Below are positions 16,293 through 24,014 of a stretch of DNA of 36,342 bases, piece after piece; the first letter of the stretch is position 1, and the number at the start of each line of letters is the position of its first letter. The DNA comes from CAYHHI01 sp964356335 (lineage in GTDB: Bacteria > Arandabacterota > Arandabacteria > Arandabacterales > Arandabacteraceae). Under the pieces are notes generated by a model. That model searched no databases, had not been told where the DNA came from, and saw only the letters and a program-made list of their open reading frames with translations. The stretch spans positions 1-36,342 of the forward strand of contig CAYHHI010000033.1 of assembly GCA_964356335.1 (NCBI GenBank). The letters are read 5' to 3'. The translations under genes were made by a program, and so were the position numbers.

Positions 16293-16329
16293 CTCAGATA
16301 CCCCCAATCGCCTTTCATTCTACTCGGTT

Positions 16330-17631
16330 TCATTCAACTATCCTTGGGGTCACGAAAATCAAGAGCTCCCGCTGTTCTTTAACTTTGCTCTTCGAACCAA
16401 AGAGGCTTCCAAATAGAGGGATACTCCTCAAAATCGGCACACCGGTCTTGTAGTAGCTCTCGTTGTTTCTTATCAAACCGCCGATAACAGCAGTCTCGCC
16501 GTTCTGAACCATCACACGTGTGTCAGCTTCGGCGGTAACGATGATGATTCCACCCTGGACGGTCGACTGTGCCGACAGATCACTGACCTCCGGATGAAGA
16601 TCCATCGTTATCTGGCCTGTCTTGCTATTCACATGCGGCGTCACCCTCATCTGGATGCCGACTGTCGTAAGCTGAGTGATGGGGTTTCCGGCTTCATCCA
16701 TGACAATCAGAGGTATCCTCTTTCCTACGATGATTGTCGCCTCGCGGTTGTTCAGAGTCGTGATTTTGGGATTCGAGATTATGTTCGCCTTGTTGTCCCT
16801 CTCAAATGCCGAAAGGGTAGCTTCAAAACTGCCGGCAGGCCCTGAGATCGTCCCAATCGAGAGCTCGGCCTTCGGCTGCGTAACCGTCTGCTGTGCGCTC
16901 TCTGTCTGTTCGAGCGATCCGGTCGCATCCACAGCCATGCCATGCGCGCCCTGGACACCGGGGATCTTGACGTTCTCAGCCGTCCATTTGACGCCGAGGT
17001 CCCGCGAGAGACGGGCATCGATGTCAACCAGCTTGGCCACGATCTCGACCTGCGGCGTTTCGCTGTCGAGAGGTGCAACCATCTTGGCGACTTCGGCGAC
17101 GCGCTCCTCGATGTCAGATACGATCAGCGAGTTGGTTCGGTCGTCCACCTGTATCACTCCTCTTTTGCTGAGGAGCGCCGTAAGAGGCTTGCTGAGCTCG
17201 TCTGCCTTTGCATAGCTTATGTCGATTACCTTGGTCACCAGCGGTTTGAGGTCTTCCTTCTTCCGTTGAGCCTCCTGCATCTTGATCTCTTCGTTGACGA
17301 ACTGGTCCCACGGCCCTACCCGGATCACATCTTCATACTCCTGGGCTGCATAGCCATTGGCCTTGAGCACCAGATCAAGTGCCTTTCTCCACGGGACGTT
17401 CTCAAGGTGAACATTGACCGGTCCCTTCACTTCAGGACCGGAAATTATGTTCTTACCTGCATAGACCGAGAAACTCCGGAGCACCGTCTTGATGTCCGCG
17501 TTCTGGAAGTCAATGGATATGGTTTCCCCCTCGGGCACCGCGCTCTTCGCGACACTGCCGGCAATAAGCACCATACCCACGACAAACAGCAGCCACGAAT
17601 AGCTCGCAAACTTGAGTCTTAGCATCATCAT
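16330..17631 (-). CDS. pilQ: Type IV pilus secretin PilQ
   Basis: PilQ forms the outer-membrane channel through which the pilus passes. The 433-residue protein has a signal peptide (about 1-30), a secretin/TonB short N-terminal domain (about 38-95, with ISIDFQNADIKTVLRSFS and VHLENVPWRKALDLVL), an N1-type domain (about 110-185, with TNSLIVSDIEERV), and the secretin core (about 195-433, with GPAGSFEATLSAFE, NPKITTLNNREATI, GETAVIGGLIRNNE, and VPILRSIPLFGSLFGSK...LLIFVTPRIVE). It lacks AMIN domains and is short for PilQ (often 600-900). The reduced periplasmic part may be offset by the Ig-like protein encoded next. ATG 17631 overlaps the pilP stop. Confidence 0.95.
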   Translation of the reverse strand: MMMLRLKFASYSWLLFVVGMVLIAGSVAKSAVPEGETISIDFQNADIKTVLRSFSVYAGKNIISGPEVKGPVNVHLENVPWRKALDLVLKANGYAAQEYEDVIRVGPWDQFVNEEIKMQEAQRKKEDLKPLVTKVIDISYAKADELSKPLTALLSKRGVIQVDDRTNSLIVSDIEERVAEVAKMVAPLDSETPQVEIVAKLVDIDARLSRDLGVKWTAENVKIPGVQGAHGMAVDATGSLEQTESAQQTVTQPKAELSIGTISGPAGSFEATLSAFERDNKANIISNPKITTLNNREATIIVGKRIPLIVMDEAGNPITQLTTVGIQMRVTPHVNSKTGQITMDLHPEVSDLSAQSTVQGGIIIVTAEADTRVMVQNGETAVIGGLIRNNESYYKTGVPILRSIPLFGSLFGSKSKVKEQRELLIFVTPRIVE

Positions 17632-18350
17632 TCACCCTCTTCTGCAAGTTCCAAGGTTACAGTTTTCGTGAGACCGAAGATCGTTATCGAAAACGTTATA
17701 GATGCCGGAGTCACGTAGATCACCCTACCAGTGAGAACCCTGTCACCGACCTTAAGCGCAAAACTCCGACCTGTATCATCTTCTAAGAGCGCAATGATGC
17801 CAGATTCACCCCAAACCGAGCCCACCATCTTAGCCCGGCCCACATCAAGCAGCTTGGTGGGACGGTCCTTGCCTGCCTCAACCAGTGAGTAGAACGGATC
17901 CCTGAGGAAGGACGCGGTATACGCCTTCTCGGTTTTCCTTATGCCTGTGGTGTCTGCCTGGGCCAGCTCTACCGCCGGAGGCTGCGCCCTATCCGGCGCC
18001 CCTTGGGGAGCTACCTCTGCCAGCGTCTCACCTGGCTGGCTCTCATCCGCGGCGGCCGGGGAGTTGATCACCCCAGCCTCTGGAGCCGAAGACCCCTTAG
18101 GCAAAGCCTTCTCGGATGCCATGCTCTTGGCAGCGGGCTCAGCCTTCGGAGTGCCTGCCTCGGCAAGCAAGCCTTCGTCAGCGTGACCACCTGTACCCAC
18201 CAGGAATCCCGTCATCTCATCCATCGCGAAACTCATGATTCCCTTGTAGCCGCCCAGCCCAAAAAACACAACTGCGACTGCGGCCACGAGCGTGATGATG
18301 ATGCGCCTGCCCTGAAAAAGCCTTAGAATACGTGACCGGTTCACCTGCAT
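17628..18350 (-). CDS. pilP: PilP-like pilotin/assembly protein
   Basis: This 240-residue protein has one N-terminal membrane segment (about 17-35). A low-complexity Ala/Pro/Glu-rich linker follows (about 55-145), and then a C-terminal beta-rich domain with LRDPFYSLVEAG, MVGSVWGESGIIALLEDDTGRSFALKVGDRV and a strand-rich end. This is the PilP/GspC homology-region pattern. PilP links the PilM-N-O inner-membrane complex to PilQ. Unlike canonical PilP it has a membrane anchor rather than a lipobox. It is located between pilO and pilQ, with AAGGAG nine bases upstream of its ATG. Its position and domain pattern support the call more than direct identity. Confidence 0.82.
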   Translation of the reverse strand: MQVNRSRILRLFQGRRIIITLVAAVAVVFFGLGGYKGIMSFAMDEMTGFLVGTGGHADEGLLAEAGTPKAEPAAKSMASEKALPKGSSAPEAGVINSPAAADESQPGETLAEVAPQGAPDRAQPPAVELAQADTTGIRKTEKAYTASFLRDPFYSLVEAGKDRPTKLLDVGRAKMVGSVWGESGIIALLEDDTGRSFALKVGDRVLTGRVIYVTPASITFSITIFGLTKTVTLELAEEGE

Positions 18351-18366
18351 ATGGCCCTACTCCTTG

Positions 18367-19014
18367 TCACTTTTTGGCCGGCCGCTTAGCAGCCCCTTGT
18401 TTGGCAGGCTGCTGCTTAGTCGTCTGTTGCGGCTGTTCGATCTTCCTGGGTTCTTCGTTATATGTATATGCCGAAACGATCGCAGTAGCCTCGACAGTGG
18501 TAGCCGTCAGGCCATTGTCGAATTGCTTCAGATTGACATCCGAAATGCCTACGAGCCTCTCCATGTTGCAGAGATTGTCGAGGAAATTGCCCACCTGGTG
18601 ATAACCGCCCGTCACCGTCACCTTGATAGGATATCGGGTGTAAAGCTCCGCAGGCTCGGGCCCTCCGGGCTCAAACAGAGTGAACTGAACGCCCGCCCGC
18701 AACCCTGAGTTGGTCACCTCGGTCAAGAGACTGCTCATCTCTGTTGCCTTGGGAAGCAGACTCCTGAGGGCTTCCCATTTGCTCTCCAGCTGCGCGAGCT
18801 CCATCTGCAATCTTGGAATGCTCTCGGCAATCTGCTTGGCCCTCTGGAGCTCCCCGGCAGCACCCTGCAGCTCCTCGTGCAACTTACCCACTTCCACGGA
18901 TGTGCGCTTGGGAGAGAATGGGAGATAATCTGTGAAATATATCAGCCAGACGAGGGCGATAACCAATGCGATGCCAGCTATACCTTTCTGCGTATGCGGT
19001 TGCCTTAGGTTCAT
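18367..19014 (-). CDS. pilO: Type IV pilus inner-membrane protein PilO
   Basis: PilO pairs with PilN in the inner-membrane alignment complex. The 215-residue protein has one membrane helix (about 13-30), a coiled coil (about 40-85, VEVGKLHEELQGAAGELQRAKQ), and the ferredoxin-like C-terminal domain with the PilO signature YPIKVTVTGGYHQVGNFLDNLCNMERLVGI. A Lys/Gln/Pro-rich tail (about 190-215) is disordered. ATG overlaps the pilN stop as ATGA, indicating translational coupling. Confidence 0.93.
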   Translation of the reverse strand: MNLRQPHTQKGIAGIALVIALVWLIYFTDYLPFSPKRTSVEVGKLHEELQGAAGELQRAKQIAESIPRLQMELAQLESKWEALRSLLPKATEMSSLLTEVTNSGLRAGVQFTLFEPGGPEPAELYTRYPIKVTVTGGYHQVGNFLDNLCNMERLVGISDVNLKQFDNGLTATTVEATAIVSAYTYNEEPRKIEQPQQTTKQQPAKQGAAKRPAKK

Positions 19015-19625
19015 GATCTCTTCGCTCCCCCCCGAGACTTACCTGTCTGGGGCGTACCTGGCTGAGGTTTAGTTATCTGGGCCGCCGGCATGTGATACCC
19101 AAGTTCGAAACCAAGTACGGGCTGGTTTTCCACTTCTTCCTTCCTGATTGTGTGTAACAAAACGGAATCCACGTGAGCCTTGGCTCCGAGATCATCCATC
19201 AACTGGGAGATCGCGAAGTTCGAGAAGGCCATGCCCTTCAGGGTCACAGCACCGGCCCTCTCTTCACATGACTCCAGCCAGACGTATTCAGGAATCGATC
19301 GTGCCAACTCATCCATCATATACACCCTGAGGAAGCGATTGCGGTCGATATTCTCAATCACTGCGATGCGGTCCTCGATCCTCTTGCGCGTCGAGGTGAG
19401 ATCCCTTACCATAGCCGCCTGACCTTCGTACTTCATGAGTTCCCGCCGCGCCTCGGCTATGTCCCCCTTGAGCGTGGCAATCTCATAGGATCGGAAGATG
19501 TGAATGCCGATACCCACGATCACCACTAGCGCGGCACCTATGAGCGACCAAATGAATATCCTGCTCCAAGTCTGGGCTTCTCTAGAGGGTTTTTCCTCTC
19601 TCGGCAGGAGATTTATTCTTATCAT
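19011..19625 (-). CDS. pilN: Type IV pilus inner-membrane protein PilN
   Basis: The 204-residue protein begins MIRINLLPREEKP, the conserved N-terminal tail that binds the groove of PilM. It has a single membrane helix (about 25-47), a coiled coil (about 50-90), and the C-terminal domain with VWLESCEERAGAVTLKGMAFSNFAISQLMDDL. It starts three bases after the pilM stop, with GGGAG upstream. PilN, PilM and PilO form the cytoplasmic/inner-membrane platform that connects motors to PilP and PilQ. Confidence 0.94.
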   Translation of the reverse strand: MIRINLLPREEKPSREAQTWSRIFIWSLIGAALVVIVGIGIHIFRSYEIATLKGDIAEARRELMKYEGQAAMVRDLTSTRKRIEDRIAVIENIDRNRFLRVYMMDELARSIPEYVWLESCEERAGAVTLKGMAFSNFAISQLMDDLGAKAHVDSVLLHTIRKEEVENQPVLGFELGYHMPAAQITKPQPGTPQTGKSRGGAKRS

Positions 19626-19628
19626 AGG

Positions 19629-20675
19629 CTAGCTCCCTTTTCTCGTTGCGAGTCCGATAGCTACCATCAGGGAAGGCCCTATGGCGATCGGATCCGCCCC
19701 CAAGACTTCCTCATTAAAGGTCAACCCGCGCAGCGGATTGGCTATATCGACAGGAACGGACAGCTTCTCAGCAAGGAATGACTGTAACCCCGAAATCCGG
19801 GCCCCTCCACCACTTATATAGATCCGGTCAACGGATTCGGCCTCGCCTGAGGCTCTCAAGTGGGAGAAGGAACGTTCTATGGCAACACTCAGGTCCTCGC
19901 CAACAGATTCGATGGCCTTGAGGACCATATCCGGCTTCGCCCCGGGAAGGCCCTCCAGAGCCGCGCGCCCTTCCTCCGAGGTCACACCGAACATCCTCTG
20001 CATGCCCTCAACAAAGGTCTCGCCACCCAGAGGAACATCCCTGTTAAAGAGGGGTATGCCGTCGCGCACGATGCCTATGTTGGTTGCGCTGAGACCGATG
20101 TCTATCAAAGCATAGACCTTGCCTTCTTCATATTCATAATTGAGCTCAAAAGCATTCTGAACCGCAAAAGCATCAACATCTATCACGACGGGAACGAGCC
20201 CGGCATCCCTTAGGAGATCGACGTGGGAGAGCACCTTATCTTTCTTAGCTGCAACCAGCAGGACCTCCATGGAGTCTCCGGCGAGGCCCCTCCTCAAGAT
20301 CTCGAAATCCACCGTGAGCTCTTCCTTCTCGAAGGGCACATACTGTTCGGCCTCAAGGGGAATCACAGCCCGGGCAGTATCATCGTCCATGTCCTGCATC
20401 TTTATTTTCTTTACTATCACGGACCTGCCACAGACGGCACTCGCGACCTCGGTATTGAGGATGCCCTCCTCCTCGTAGATCTCTTTGATGGCCGAGATTA
20501 CGGCTTCCCTGTCCATGGGTTCGCCATCGACGATGGCGCCGGGCAGAAGCTTCTTTATGCCGACCCTAAGAATCTCGCTCTTGTCGGCAGTCTGCTTCAT
20601 TTCGACCACCTTAATGGCATAGCTGCCAACATCAAGACCCACACTGGTTCTTGGCTTCTTGGAGATTAGCGGCAT
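19629..20675 (-). CDS. pilM: Type IV pilus actin-like ATPase PilM
   Basis: PilM is a cytoplasmic FtsA/actin-fold protein that binds the PilN tail. The 348-residue protein has the phosphate 1 loop VGLDVGSYAIKVVEM, the PilM-specific AVIPLEAEQYVPF segment, the phosphate 2 region ALIDIGLSATNIGIV, and the adenosine loop IYISGGGARISGLQSFL. It starts at ATG 20675 with GAGGTG upstream. It is the first gene of the pilM-N-O-P-Q-Ig-barrel unit, preceded by about 200 bp containing a good sigma70 promoter and a sigma54-like element. Confidence 0.96.
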   Translation of the reverse strand: MPLISKKPRTSVGLDVGSYAIKVVEMKQTADKSEILRVGIKKLLPGAIVDGEPMDREAVISAIKEIYEEEGILNTEVASAVCGRSVIVKKIKMQDMDDDTARAVIPLEAEQYVPFEKEELTVDFEILRRGLAGDSMEVLLVAAKKDKVLSHVDLLRDAGLVPVVIDVDAFAVQNAFELNYEYEEGKVYALIDIGLSATNIGIVRDGIPLFNRDVPLGGETFVEGMQRMFGVTSEEGRAALEGLPGAKPDMVLKAIESVGEDLSVAIERSFSHLRASGEAESVDRIYISGGGARISGLQSFLAEKLSVPVDIANPLRGLTFNEEVLGADPIAIGPSLMVAIGLATRKGS

Positions 20676-20737
20676 TTTCTACACCTCTTCGTAATGCCGA
20701 AACTGAAATATAACGCGACACGCAGACATAGAATTGA

Positions 20738-20753
20738 AGCAACCATCATGCCC
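20738..20753 (-). promoter_or_regulatory. Sigma54-like (-24/-12) element before pilM
   Basis: On the minus strand GGGCATGATGGTTGCT matches TGGCACG-N4-TTGCW at all conserved positions except 1 (G) and 6 (T). The invariant GG and GC are correctly spaced. The predicted start is near 20727, about 50 nt before the pilM ATG. It lies downstream of the sigma70 promoter, so the two could work in different conditions. Confidence 0.45.
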
Positions 20754-20779
20754 AGACCCTTTTGTAAAAAGGCGCACAG

Positions 20780-20808
20780 AGTATGTGATTTCCCCCCAAA
20801 CGTGTCAA
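20780..20808 (-). promoter_or_regulatory. Sigma70-type promoter for the pilM operon
   Basis: TTGACA (20808-20803) and CATACT (20785-20780) are separated by 17 bases on the minus strand. The spacer contains a GGGGGG tract. The predicted start is near 20773, giving a leader of about 98 nt that includes the sigma54-like element. Confidence 0.6.
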
Positions 20809-20857
20809 GCTTATTCGACAGCGCCGTCCCAAATCGCAACACCGGCATCTTGATTCT

Positions 20858-20873
20858 GCAAGATGCATCTTGC
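20858..20873. repeat. Perfect 16-bp palindrome GCAAGATGCATCTTGC
   Basis: A perfect inverted repeat lies directly at the stop codon of the PAS protein gene and upstream of the pilM promoters, 105-120 bp from the sigma54-like element. It has no T-tract, so it is not a terminator. Its CTTGCA core resembles motifs upstream of pilA and pilB. It is a candidate activator or operator site. Confidence 0.5.
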
Positions 20874-22198
20874 TATATCCCATCCGGCCCTCGTTCGCAG
20901 GCGTCACCTTTCTGGGCAGTGGGGCCCGTCTTATTCTTTATCGGCACAATGAACTTGATGGTGAAGGCAAGAGTTTCACCCATCTCCCCCGCTACAACGC
21001 GGTGGTTCTCCGACGGGAGCGACCTCAGAAGCATGAGCCCCGCCTCCCTGCGGAGGTCCTGATCCAGTCTGAATTCCCTGAGGGAATCACCGACAGGGAG
21101 TACCTGGCTTCGAGGGGATTGCTCAGCCACTTTGATTTCAACGGTGTCCCCGTGCGGCTCCTGTGTCAGGCCAATGCCAATCGTGACGGCACCCGAGGTG
21201 TCCGCCACACACCCCAGTAACAGAAGCTCCAGGCCTGCCTCGAGCACCTTCCGCACTGTCTTCACCCTGGGAAGGCCCTCAGATGGGTCTTGGGCAGGCC
21301 TCACCCTGGCCAGTTCCTTCCTTCGGGCGAGCACGGATCTTATGACGCTCGGCAGGTCAGCCAACTCGGTCAGGGATTCCTGGGCGACCAGCGAGAGCGC
21401 AAAGGCCGTCATCATTTCCCAGGCACGCCGTGTGGTCGCCACGCACTCTGTGACATCCGATGTGTTGAGGGTTCCCTTATCCGACTTCGCCTGGATTCTC
21501 TCAACTTCTCGCACAACCGATGAGAAGTGGTCATAGCAGTCGAGGACGCCCCTCAGATAAGTTGGGAACACAGTTTCACGGGCCTCGGGTTTGACCTGAG
21601 TCTCATTGGCTCGCTCTCTTTCACCAAGTTCAGCGAATACGACTATCACCGCATCCACCCTGGAAGGCGACCAGTTGACGCAAGACGTGCTGGCCCCGAG
21701 ACAGACCTTACGCCCGGTTCTTGTCCGGACGGCGAGAATCCGCCTGGAGGCATTGGTTGAGGTCTTGAAGTTCTCGCCCACAAGCGACTCAATCTCGGTC
21801 GAGTCCTCGAGTATCTGCCGGAGGGGCTTGCCTGCAATCTCCTCCCTCATATCGATACCCAGAAGGCTTCTTGCGGCGGAATTCGCGAGCGTTATCTCTC
21901 CCGTCGCCTCGACAACGAGAATCCCGCTTGTGATCGAGTCAATCACGGTTTCGCTCAAGAGCGCATACCTGGCTGCCTTTCGCTCAGCCTTGGCATAGAG
22001 TTCGCCGAGCTGGCTCCCATCTCGGGAAAGTTGCGCCACGAGGCTGTTGAAGGTCTCGACCACATTGGCTATGTCCTTTATCTCATCGATTTTCCAGGTC
22101 TCACGAGTCACGACTTGCCTTTCCTTTCGCTTCAGACCCAAGAACGAGCCAAGGCTCTTCACAACCCATGTCAATCGAAGAAAATGAGGGGTCTTCAT
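20873..22198 (-). CDS. PAS-domain protein, possible degenerate histidine kinase
   Basis: This 441-residue cytoplasmic protein has a HAMP-like helical start (about 35-75, DIANVVETFNSLVAQL) and then a PAS domain (about 80-190, VIDSITSGILVVEATGEITLANSAARSLLG). A helical region (about 210-330) follows where a histidine kinase dimerisation domain would be. I see no H-E/D-x-x-x-P phosphorylation motif, and the last 100 residues lack clear N, G1 or G2 boxes, although GLTQEPHGDTVEIKV and a late strand pattern loosely resemble an ATPase fold. It has no membrane segment. It overlaps the TPR gene by ATGA, so it belongs to the ABC transporter operon. It is probably a signal sensor or scaffold. The kinase ancestry is inference. 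Confidence 0.6.
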   Translation of the reverse strand: MKTPHFLRLTWVVKSLGSFLGLKRKERQVVTRETWKIDEIKDIANVVETFNSLVAQLSRDGSQLGELYAKAERKAARYALLSETVIDSITSGILVVEATGEITLANSAARSLLGIDMREEIAGKPLRQILEDSTEIESLVGENFKTSTNASRRILAVRTRTGRKVCLGASTSCVNWSPSRVDAVIVVFAELGERERANETQVKPEARETVFPTYLRGVLDCYDHFSSVVREVERIQAKSDKGTLNTSDVTECVATTRRAWEMMTAFALSLVAQESLTELADLPSVIRSVLARRKELARVRPAQDPSEGLPRVKTVRKVLEAGLELLLLGCVADTSGAVTIGIGLTQEPHGDTVEIKVAEQSPRSQVLPVGDSLREFRLDQDLRREAGLMLLRSLPSENHRVVAGEMGETLAFTIKFIVPIKNKTGPTAQKGDACERGPDGI

Positions 22199-23241
22199 TG
22201 CCTGGCTTCTCTCCAGACCAAATCATACTCTACAGTGCCAGTCACCGGGTCATACCTGACCTCCGTTCCTGCCACAATAGGTATTTCGTCAATGAGACCC
22301 TCCGTCTTGAGTTCGGCGAGGGATTGGGGCAGATGTCCTTTCATGTCGCGGTAGCGTCTGATGCTTCTTTCCACGTAACGTTTCATTCCTTCAGCTTCCG
22401 TTGCTACCCTGCTTGTGCTGAGCACCTTCTCTGTCTGGGGATCGAGGAAATACCGTCCGCCGAAGGGATCCCGCGGAATCTCACCCATGAGGCCCGCCCT
22501 GACAATCTCCTCGAGGTTGTACGGAGACCTCCCCGTAAGATCTTGGAACCGGCCAACCAGGCCCCCCAGCAACTCCGAGGCGTCGTCGAGATCAATACGC
22601 TTCAGAGCGAACGCGGCGCTCTCCCTCATCATCTTGTTCTGGCTCGACCGATATATTTCCTCCCAGAGAGCCCTGGCCAGGTCCACTCTTCCAGATTTTC
22701 TGTAGGCAAATGCCGTGAACCGCTTGGTGATATCGGGGGAGTTCGGAAACCCCGAGGCAAGTCTGAAATAATGGGCGGCTTTAGGATTGTCGTCCAGCAC
22801 GACAAAATAGAGAAATCCCAGATCGAAGGGGATCTCCCACCTTTCAGGGTTGTTTCTCATGCCTTTCCTCAGGAGATCGACAGCTCCTGCGGGGGTGCCC
22901 ACATCTTCCGCAAGCACAAATGCCCCGAACCTGTAGGCACCGATGAACCCAGGATCAAGGCTTGTGATCGTCGAAAAAACGTGCTCGGCCAAGGGATACT
23001 CTCTGTCAGTCTTCCGGTGTTCCCCATAGTACTGGACACCCTTGAGCCACATCAGGTCAGCGACCAGCGCGTCATACCCGAGGTCTGCAAGATGAAGCAA
23101 TCTACCTGATGGAAAGTAAGTGAGCTCCTCAATGACATCGCCCGAATAGCGATAGTGGTTGAGCCGCGCTCCGAGCATGCAGATAGCCAGGGCCGCAAGT
23201 ACCAGCACAGGCACGAACGGGAGCGAGCCAAACCTCCTCAC
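22195..23241 (-). CDS. Membrane-anchored TPR-like protein of the pilus ABC transporter set (PilG position)
   Basis: This 348-residue protein has an N-terminal membrane anchor or signal (about 8-26). TPR-like helices follow (about 60-215: LADLGYDALVADLMWLKGVQ, TSLDPGFIGAYRFGAFVLAE, and RWEIPFDLGFLYFVVLDD with NPKAAHYFRLAS). The C-terminus carries two related about 48-residue repeats (about 229-275 and 292-340). They share the pattern T/K-G-x-x-P-x-x-L-x-E-x-x-x-x-G-L-x-x-E-I-P and a Y-x-x-DP-x-T ending like that of GspG-type pilins. The GTG start overlaps the permease stop. Its position after the ATPase and permease corresponds to PilG of the Myxococcus PilGHI transporter, but homology to PilG is inferred from context only. 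Confidence 0.65.
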   Translation of the reverse strand: MRRFGSLPFVPVLVLAALAICMLGARLNHYRYSGDVIEELTYFPSGRLLHLADLGYDALVADLMWLKGVQYYGEHRKTDREYPLAEHVFSTITSLDPGFIGAYRFGAFVLAEDVGTPAGAVDLLRKGMRNNPERWEIPFDLGFLYFVVLDDNPKAAHYFRLASGFPNSPDITKRFTAFAYRKSGRVDLARALWEEIYRSSQNKMMRESAAFALKRIDLDDASELLGGLVGRFQDLTGRSPYNLEEIVRAGLMGEIPRDPFGGRYFLDPQTEKVLSTSRVATEAEGMKRYVERSIRRYRDMKGHLPQSLAELKTEGLIDEIPIVAGTEVRYDPVTGTVEYDLVWREARQ

Positions 23242-24008
23242 TTGAATTCCTTTCTCTCAAAGACAAGAATCGCAATCACTAGGAACACAACTACGTAGAG
23301 CAGGGCATACGAGGAAGCGAAGGCGACGTAGGTGGCGTCAACTTCCACCCCATGGGTAACTTTGCTCCTGACATTGAGATACTCCAGGTTCGGAAGAGCG
23401 TAATAGATAGCATTTGTTATTACCTTGAGTGATCCTGACCCGAACCGGCCCGCCAGCTGCTTTAGATCGGCGCTTGTGTGACCTATTACATAAAGAAGCA
23501 GTGAAAAGATGGCACCCAGAATGGGGGATGCAACAGTCGACATCAGGATTGAGAGACCGATCAAGAGCAATACCTCCATCCAGGAGAGCAGAACCGCGAT
23601 CAAAAGCCCTGCCTCAAAGCCCTTGGCGACAACCAGATTGATGATGACGAAGAGCATTGTCATCCCACCCATGAGGAGGCTCACGGTGGCGCCGAGCCCG
23701 AGGAATTTGCCGACTATGAACTCCCACCTCTCGACAGGTTTCGCAAGCACGGTGTAGATGGTGCGCCTATCAATCTCTTTATGGACAATGCTGGTGCCGA
23801 CAAGAATGGCAATCATGAAGCTCAAGATCGAAATCGAGGCAAGGCCGATATCTTGGGTGATACGCACCTGCTCACCCAGGGAAAGCGGGCCTATGATGAA
23901 ACTGCTTCCGAACACAACGCAGGCAAATACGCCGATGGTCAAGAAGAGCCTATCTCTGACGGCTTCCTTGAAGGTGTTCTCGGCAATACCCAATATCCTT
24001 CTGGTCAT
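23238..24008 (-). CDS. ABC-2 type transporter permease (PilI-like)
   Basis: This 256-residue membrane protein has about six predicted helices. It starts ILGIAENTFKEAVRDRLFLTIGVFACVVFGSSFI. The ABC-2 family hallmark IDRRTIYTVLAKPVERWEFIVGKFLG is at about residues 79-104. It ends in a hydrophobic helix and FERKEFK. Start ATG 24008 is six bases after the ATPase stop. ABC exporters of this type next to pilA and pilM are known in Myxococcus as PilH (ATPase) and PilI (permease), required for pilus assembly; the exported substrate is unknown. The family call is firm and the pilus role comes from conserved gene order. Confidence 0.85.
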   Translation of the reverse strand: MTRRILGIAENTFKEAVRDRLFLTIGVFACVVFGSSFIIGPLSLGEQVRITQDIGLASISILSFMIAILVGTSIVHKEIDRRTIYTVLAKPVERWEFIVGKFLGLGATVSLLMGGMTMLFVIINLVVAKGFEAGLLIAVLLSWMEVLLLIGLSILMSTVASPILGAIFSLLLYVIGHTSADLKQLAGRFGSGSLKVITNAIYYALPNLEYLNVRSKVTHGVEVDATYVAFASSYALLYVVVFLVIAILVFERKEFK

Positions 24009-24014
24009 GCTTGA

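Noticed and set aside
20666..20848. A 60-codon minus-strand frame covering the pilM leader.
   Set aside because: It spans the sigma70 and sigma54-like promoter elements and overlaps the pilM start; no ribosome binding site.
22168..23109. A 313-codon plus-strand frame opposite the TPR protein gene.
   Set aside because: Antisense shadow; the minus-strand frame fits the operon overlaps and has domain features.
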